From assembly GCF_001286805.1 (NCBI RefSeq), contig NZ_CXYV01000002.1, positions 1,116,001-1,180,000 on the forward strand: 64,000 nucleotides of DNA. The letters run 5' to 3'. Positions 59,608-64,000 of the stretch are shown here, piece after piece. How positions within the stretch are numbered: position 1 is the first letter of the stretch; every line of letters begins with the position of its first letter. Origin of the DNA: Kallipyga gabonensis. Its GTDB lineage: Bacteria > Bacillota > Clostridia > Tissierellales > Peptoniphilaceae. A model generated the notes under the pieces. The model was not told the origin of the DNA and did no database searches. It saw only the letters and a list, made by a program, of their open reading frames with translations. The translations under genes and the position numbers were made by a program.

Positions 59608-61506
59608 CTATTTATTTCGCATGAAGCGGTTTTCCAAATCTCGTTTCGTCCTTACAATTACCGTTGGCCGACCATGGGGACAGGTCAAGGGATAATCACA
59701 GGATCGGAGGGCATTGTAAAGGGCTTCCACCTCTTGGGCATGGAGGAGGTCGCCTTGTTTTACGGAAGCTTTGCAGGCTTTCATGGCTAACTGATCGACC
59801 ATATCATCCAAATCCGTCCACTCCTGTGGAATATCAAAATCCAGGAGATCATAAAAAATCCGGTCATCACGAGGAGTCTTGAATAAAAGGGGAATTTCCC
59901 GCAAAAGGAGGGTTTTTCCACCAAAAAGGTCAAAGTGGTAGCCCATCTCCTCCAGGGCATCTTTTCGCTCATCTAAAGCACTTAGCTGGAGGTCATTGAG
60001 CTCCAGGGTCAGGGGCTCAAGGAGAACCTGAACATGGGGTTTGGATTCTTTCATGATCTGTCGAAAGTGCTCATAGTTAACTCTTTCATGAGCAGCATGC
60101 TGGTCAATGTAGAAGACCCGGTCACCTCCCCTGTCTTCCAAAAGGATATAGGTTTTGAAAAGAATGCCTACAAAGTTGAGATCATCATAGGGAGGAAGAA
60201 GGGAATCATCAGGGTTCTTTGAATTCTTTTCCGGCAAGTTTATGTCCTCTTGACCTGAGAAAAGATCCAGAACCTCCTGGTCATCCTCAAAAACTTCCAG
60301 AGCTTCTTCTCCGGATCTGTCAGGTTCGGATTCCCCCATTCTCCTTGAATAATCCCGAGAGGGTTCAGTGTCGGGACCATAGGCCCGGTTTAGCTCACCT
60401 AAAGGAGAGGCACTCGTATCCGACCAGGCATAAGACGAAACAATCTCCCGATAAGCATCTTCAGAAGATAGATCCCGGAAGAGGCCCTGATGAGGGTTTT
60501 CTGCCTGACCATCAGGAAGAGAAGGCTTATGGGTCAAAGCCTTTGTCATCAAGTTCTTTAAGAGGTCCACCAGTTCGTCCGGGAAATCATAGGTGATCTT
60601 CTGCTTGCTGGGATGGATATTCACTTCCAGGTTTTTCGCATCCGTTTCAATAAAAATCTGATAGGCAGGAAAACGACCATTAGGAATGATGGATTTATAG
60701 ATATCTTCCACGACTTCCTGAATTTGTTCATCGACAATATAGCGACCATTGATATAGAGGAATTCCATCTGTCGGTTTCCCCGGTAAAAGGTGTTATTTC
60801 CAATCCTACCTTTGATGGTGAAATGAGGACTTTTGCCTTCAATGGGTAAGAGGGATTGGAAGTATTGACTTCCGAAAAGAACCATAAGATTTTCATCCAG
60901 GGAACGGTCTTTATGGGTTTGGAAAATCCTCTTGGACTCCCTCGTATAGCGGATAGAAATATTCGGGTTTCCCACAGCAAAGGCATACATCAGACGTGAT
61001 ACTTTATTTCCTTCAGCGGTATCCGACTTCATAAACTTCTTTCGGACAGGAAGAGAGTAAAAAAGATCTTCAACCACAAGCTGGGTTCCTACGGACATGG
61101 CCACGGGGTTGACCGCTCTGCTCTTTCCCTCTTCAAAAATGAATTCATAGCCGGAGGATTGGTCTTCTGTCCGTGTACGACAAGTCACCTGAGCAACAGC
61201 CAGTATAGAAGCCAGGGCCTCACCGCGAAAGCCCAGGCTGAGGGTTTGATAAAGATCCTCAACGTTTCGGATCTTGGAGGTCGCATGACGCTCAAAGGCC
61301 AGAGGGACCTGGTCCTTTGGGATGCCGACTCCATTATCGGTGATGATAATTTTTTTCTTTCCTCCATCGATGATATCTACAGAAATGTCATCAGCTCCGG
61401 CATCAATGGCATTCTCTACCGCCTCCTTAACTACGGAGAGTGGTCCCTCAATGACTTCACCGGCAGCAATTTTTTCTATAGTTTTTCCATCTAAACGTTG
61501 GATCAT
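59608..61506 (-). CDS. mutL: DNA mismatch repair protein MutL
   Basis: ATP-dependent matchmaker and, in bacteria without MutH, the nicking endonuclease of mismatch repair. The 632-residue protein has the GHKL ATPase domain (IAAGEVIEGP, catalytic Glu28 in VVKEAVENAIDAGAD, TDNGVGI, LGFRGEAL), a variable acidic linker, and a C-terminal domain with the endonuclease motif DQHAAHERVNYE, ACKASVK and CPHGRPT. The full set of motifs predicts an active nicking enzyme. The start overlaps mutS by 4 nt. Confidence 0.96.
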   Translation of the reverse strand: MIQRLDGKTIEKIAAGEVIEGPLSVVKEAVENAIDAGADDISVDIIDGGKKKIIITDNGVGIPKDQVPLAFERHATSKIRNVEDLYQTLSLGFRGEALASILAVAQVTCRTRTEDQSSGYEFIFEEGKSRAVNPVAMSVGTQLVVEDLFYSLPVRKKFMKSDTAEGNKVSRLMYAFAVGNPNISIRYTRESKRIFQTHKDRSLDENLMVLFGSQYFQSLLPIEGKSPHFTIKGRIGNNTFYRGNRQMEFLYINGRYIVDEQIQEVVEDIYKSIIPNGRFPAYQIFIETDAKNLEVNIHPSKQKITYDFPDELVDLLKNLMTKALTHKPSLPDGQAENPHQGLFRDLSSEDAYREIVSSYAWSDTSASPLGELNRAYGPDTEPSRDYSRRMGESEPDRSGEEALEVFEDDQEVLDLFSGQEDINLPEKNSKNPDDSLLPPYDDLNFVGILFKTYILLEDRGGDRVFYIDQHAAHERVNYEHFRQIMKESKPHVQVLLEPLTLELNDLQLSALDERKDALEEMGYHFDLFGGKTLLLREIPLLFKTPRDDRIFYDLLDFDIPQEWTDLDDMVDQLAMKACKASVKQGDLLHAQEVEALYNALRSCDYPLTCPHGRPTVIVRTKRDLENRFMRNK

Positions 61507-64000
61507 TGATCATCCTCCTCTGTCATTTCCCGTGCTTGACGGACCAAATCGTCCAGGGTCGTCAAGGCCTGAACCGGGGAAAGATCATTGATATTAATTT
61601 CTGCCAGGGAATGAAGAAAGGCTCGACGTTTGAAGTCGGTGAAGTCCTCCTGGTGGTCGGAAATCTCGGGTGTCTCCTTGACAAAGGAAAGGTCATTGAT
61701 GGCGTCAATATTTGACAGGATGTAGTTTGCCCGGACCAATATTTCCGAAGGCAAACCTGAGAGTTTGGCCACTTCGATTCCATACGACCGGTCGGTCATT
61801 CCCTCAACTACCTTGCGGAGAAAGATCAGTTGACCTTCCTCCTCTTTGATATCCACCTTTCGATTGCTAATCGAATTCTGTTTATTCGCTAAGCTGGTCA
61901 GCTCATGGTAATGGGTGGCAAAGAGGGTCTTGGGTTTTTTATGAGCATCCAGGTATTCCAAGATGGCATAAGCGATGGATAAACCGTCATTGGTGGATGT
62001 TCCCCGTCCCACTTCATCCAGGACTAAAAAAGAAGAGGAAGTGGCTTCATCCAGGATTTCCGCCATCTCTTTCATTTCCACCATAAAGGTAGATTCCCCT
62101 CTTTGGAGGTGGTCACGGGCTCCAATCCGGGTCAGAATTTTATCAGTAATGGGAAGGGAGCAGGACTTGGCCGGTACGAAGGATCCCATCTGGGCCATGA
62201 TCAAAATCAATGCGTTTTGCCGCATATATGTGGACTTGCCGGCCATATTGGGTCCTGTAATAATTTGGATCCGGTTGTCTTTAGCCCCAATATCCAGATC
62301 ATTGCCGATAAATTCCTCGTCTTGAATCACCTCGACAACAGGGTGTCTCCCCTCAACAATTGTAATTCGGTCCTGACCGGAAGACTTTCCTTTTGGGTAA
62401 AAATGGGGGCGGACATAGTTCTCATCGGATGCTAAGGCAGCCAGAGAGAGAAGAACATCAAGCTTGGCCAAAAGTTTTGCTGTTTCCTGAATCCGGATGG
62501 CCTGGTCGGAAATGGTCTGACGGATCTTCTGAAAGATGGCGTATTCCATTTCTTTAATCGCCGATTCATCTCCGGTAATTCGCCCTGCCTGGGCCTCCAA
62601 AAAGTCCGTCGTATAGCGTTCAGTATTTTTTAAGGTTTGTTTACGCTGGTAGTTGGAGGGAACCTTCGACAGGTTGGATTGGGTGACTTCGATAAAATAA
62701 CCGGCGTTTTTCCGGTAGATAATCCGTAGGTTGTTAATTCCTGTTCTCTTTTTTTCCTCAGCCTCATATTTCACCAGGGCCTTTTTCGCTTCATCCGAGC
62801 CCGACCGAATCCGGTCCAAGTCTTCTGAAAAGCCCATCCGGATCATCCCCCCATCCGTGATGGTGATGGGAGGCTCTTCCACGATGGCCCGGTCAATCAG
62901 GTCTTTGATGTCGGCCAGGGGGTCCATGTGACCAAAGAAAGTACGGACCGGGCTAGAGTCTGAAGTATCCACCAAGCGAAGGATTTCCGGAAGAGGGCTA
63001 AGGGAAAGAGACAGGGAAAGGAGATCACGGGCATTTCCCCGTTGGTAGGAGAACTTTCCAAGGAGCCTTTCCAGGTCGTAAACTTTAGACAGACTTTCTC
63101 GAAGAGGCAGACTGAGGGTTACCTTATCTTTGAAGGCCTCTACAAGATCCAAACGGCGGTTGATCTCCCCGATATCCATAAGGGGCATATCCAACCATTG
63201 ACCCAAAAGGCGAGCTCCCATTGCCGTCTTGGTCCTGTCCATGACATCCAGAAGGCTCCCTTTACGTGTATGGTTGAAGAGGTTTCGATCCAACTCCAGA
63301 TTTTCACGACTGGTTGCGTTAACCAGCATATAGCGATCGGTTTCCAACCATTGGAGCTGGTTGAGGTGGCTTAACTTTTCCTCCTGGAAGGAGTAAATAT
63401 AGTCGAGAAGAGAGGCCACAGCAATCGCAGCGACGAAATGCCTTTCCACCTCCTTCCTTCCACTCGGGCCTAAATAGCCCTCCACCCTATCCCTGGCCTG
63501 GGTAGCTTTTTTCGGATCCACATCAAGGCGACTCAGAAAAACAGGTAGCTTATCCAGAACCGGTGACAGGGCTCCCAATATTTCCTGATTATTCTCATCA
63601 TTCAGAATGAGGATTTCTGAAGGTTTTATCGTGGCCATCCAGTTGCGGACAAAGGTTATCGGATCTTCCTTAAGGTTAACTTCTGTCGTTGCGATTTCTC
63701 CGGTAGACAGGTCAGCATAGCACAGCGCCGCTTTATTCAGGTAAAAGTAAAGGCAGAGTAGAAAGTTATTTTCTTTTCCCTCAAGAGCATCGGTGTCCGT
63801 CAAGGTACCGGGGGTTAGGATACGGGTAACCGCCCGTTTTACCAGGCCCACTGCTTGGGCAGGATCCTCCATTTGATCCACGATTACCACCTTATATCCC
63901 TTATCGACCAGCTTGGAGCTATAGGATTCGATGGCCTGATGGGGTACCCCGCACATCGGTGCTCGCTCCTCTAAACCGCAAGATTTTCCGGTTAGAGCGA
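61503..64000 (-). CDS. mutS: DNA mismatch repair protein MutS, 5' end cut by the window
   Basis: Recognises mismatches and starts repair. The frame is open to the window edge: upstream of the Met at 63956 the codons read ALTGKSCGLEERAP, which is the family's mismatch-domain sequence just before MCGVPHQAI, so that Met is internal and about 50 N-terminal residues are missing. The connector, lever and clamp regions follow, then the ATPase with Walker A GPNMAGKST and LVLDEVGRGTSTNDG and the C-terminal dimerisation helices. The stop overlaps mutL by 4 nt; first visible gene of the mutS-mutL-miaA-ynbB operon. Confidence 0.96.
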   Translation of the reverse strand, partial: ALTGKSCGLEERAPMCGVPHQAIESYSSKLVDKGYKVVIVDQMEDPAQAVGLVKRAVTRILTPGTLTDTDALEGKENNFLLCLYFYLNKAALCYADLSTGEIATTEVNLKEDPITFVRNWMATIKPSEILILNDENNQEILGALSPVLDKLPVFLSRLDVDPKKATQARDRVEGYLGPSGRKEVERHFVAAIAVASLLDYIYSFQEEKLSHLNQLQWLETDRYMLVNATSRENLELDRNLFNHTRKGSLLDVMDRTKTAMGARLLGQWLDMPLMDIGEINRRLDLVEAFKDKVTLSLPLRESLSKVYDLERLLGKFSYQRGNARDLLSLSLSLSPLPEILRLVDTSDSSPVRTFFGHMDPLADIKDLIDRAIVEEPPITITDGGMIRMGFSEDLDRIRSGSDEAKKALVKYEAEEKKRTGINNLRIIYRKNAGYFIEVTQSNLSKVPSNYQRKQTLKNTERYTTDFLEAQAGRITGDESAIKEMEYAIFQKIRQTISDQAIRIQETAKLLAKLDVLLSLAALASDENYVRPHFYPKGKSSGQDRITIVEGRHPVVEVIQDEEFIGNDLDIGAKDNRIQIITGPNMAGKSTYMRQNALILIMAQMGSFVPAKSCSLPITDKILTRIGARDHLQRGESTFMVEMKEMAEILDEATSSSFLVLDEVGRGTSTNDGLSIAYAILEYLDAHKKPKTLFATHYHELTSLANKQNSISNRKVDIKEEEGQLIFLRKVVEGMTDRSYGIEVAKLSGLPSEILVRANYILSNIDAINDLSFVKETPEISDHQEDFTDFKRRAFLHSLAEININDLSPVQALTTLDDLVRQAREMTEEDDQ

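Overview
The window looks like a chromosome segment of a low-to-mid GC Firmicute, probably an anaerobic clostridial or Tissierellia-type (Peptoniphilaceae-like) coccus. The evidence is PolC, RNase Y, a rimP-nusA-ylxR-infB block, a LexA-box-controlled yneA-type LysM gene, GlnRS, and the remains of a sortase-anchored protein with the repeat style common in Peptoniphilus/Anaerococcus relatives. The genus is an inference; the phylum is well supported.

Layout. (1) 1-4224: rnhB (cut by the window edge), yraN, dprA and topA. (2) 4225-13669: an accessory island sitting between topA and rpsB. It holds a decayed cell-wall-anchored protein gene, a complete operon for an AfuA/FbpA-type ABC importer (lipoprotein, ATPase, fused permease) with a YesM/YesN-type two-component system, and an IS481-family element whose transposase has lost its middle. 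(3) 13670-24648: rpsB-tsf, then pyrH-frr-uppS-cdsA, then rseP-ispG-polC. (4) 24649-41565: the rimP-nusA-ylxR-infB-rbfA-nrnA-truB-ribF translation/RNA block, rpsO, a lipid kinase, pnp, ftsK-pgsA, recA and rny. (5) 41566-52750: brnQ, then leftward operons glnS-yfhO-zinc ribbon protein and moxR-DUF58-transglutaminase. (6) 52743-64000: xerC, a two-part ThrE exporter with a small DAK-related protein, tRNA-Leu(CAG), ald, an SOS-controlled yneA-like gene, and the leftward mutS-mutL-miaA-ynbB operon (mutS cut by the window edge).

How the genes work together. Most of the window is housekeeping: replication and recombination (topA, dprA, polC, recA, xerC, mutSL), translation factors and ribosome assembly (rpsB, tsf, frr, nusA, infB, rbfA, rimP, truB, rpsO, miaA, glnS), RNA decay (pnp, rny, nrnA), and envelope building (uppS, cdsA, pgsA, yfhO). 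Tight spacing and 1-23 nt overlaps define the operons.

The points most worth a second look are: a PolC whose PHP metal site is replaced at four positions while exonuclease and polymerase residues are kept; a terminator hairpin between the rimP-nusA promoter and its ribosome binding site; paired LexA boxes on yneA without lexA next door and with none at recA; a transporter/two-component cassette whose binding protein lacks the Tyr-Tyr iron dyad; a perfect 26-bp operator-like palindrome before glnS; and repeated use of a TGn-TATAAT-type extended -10 promoter. I found no CRISPR array, prophage or clearly novel defence system.
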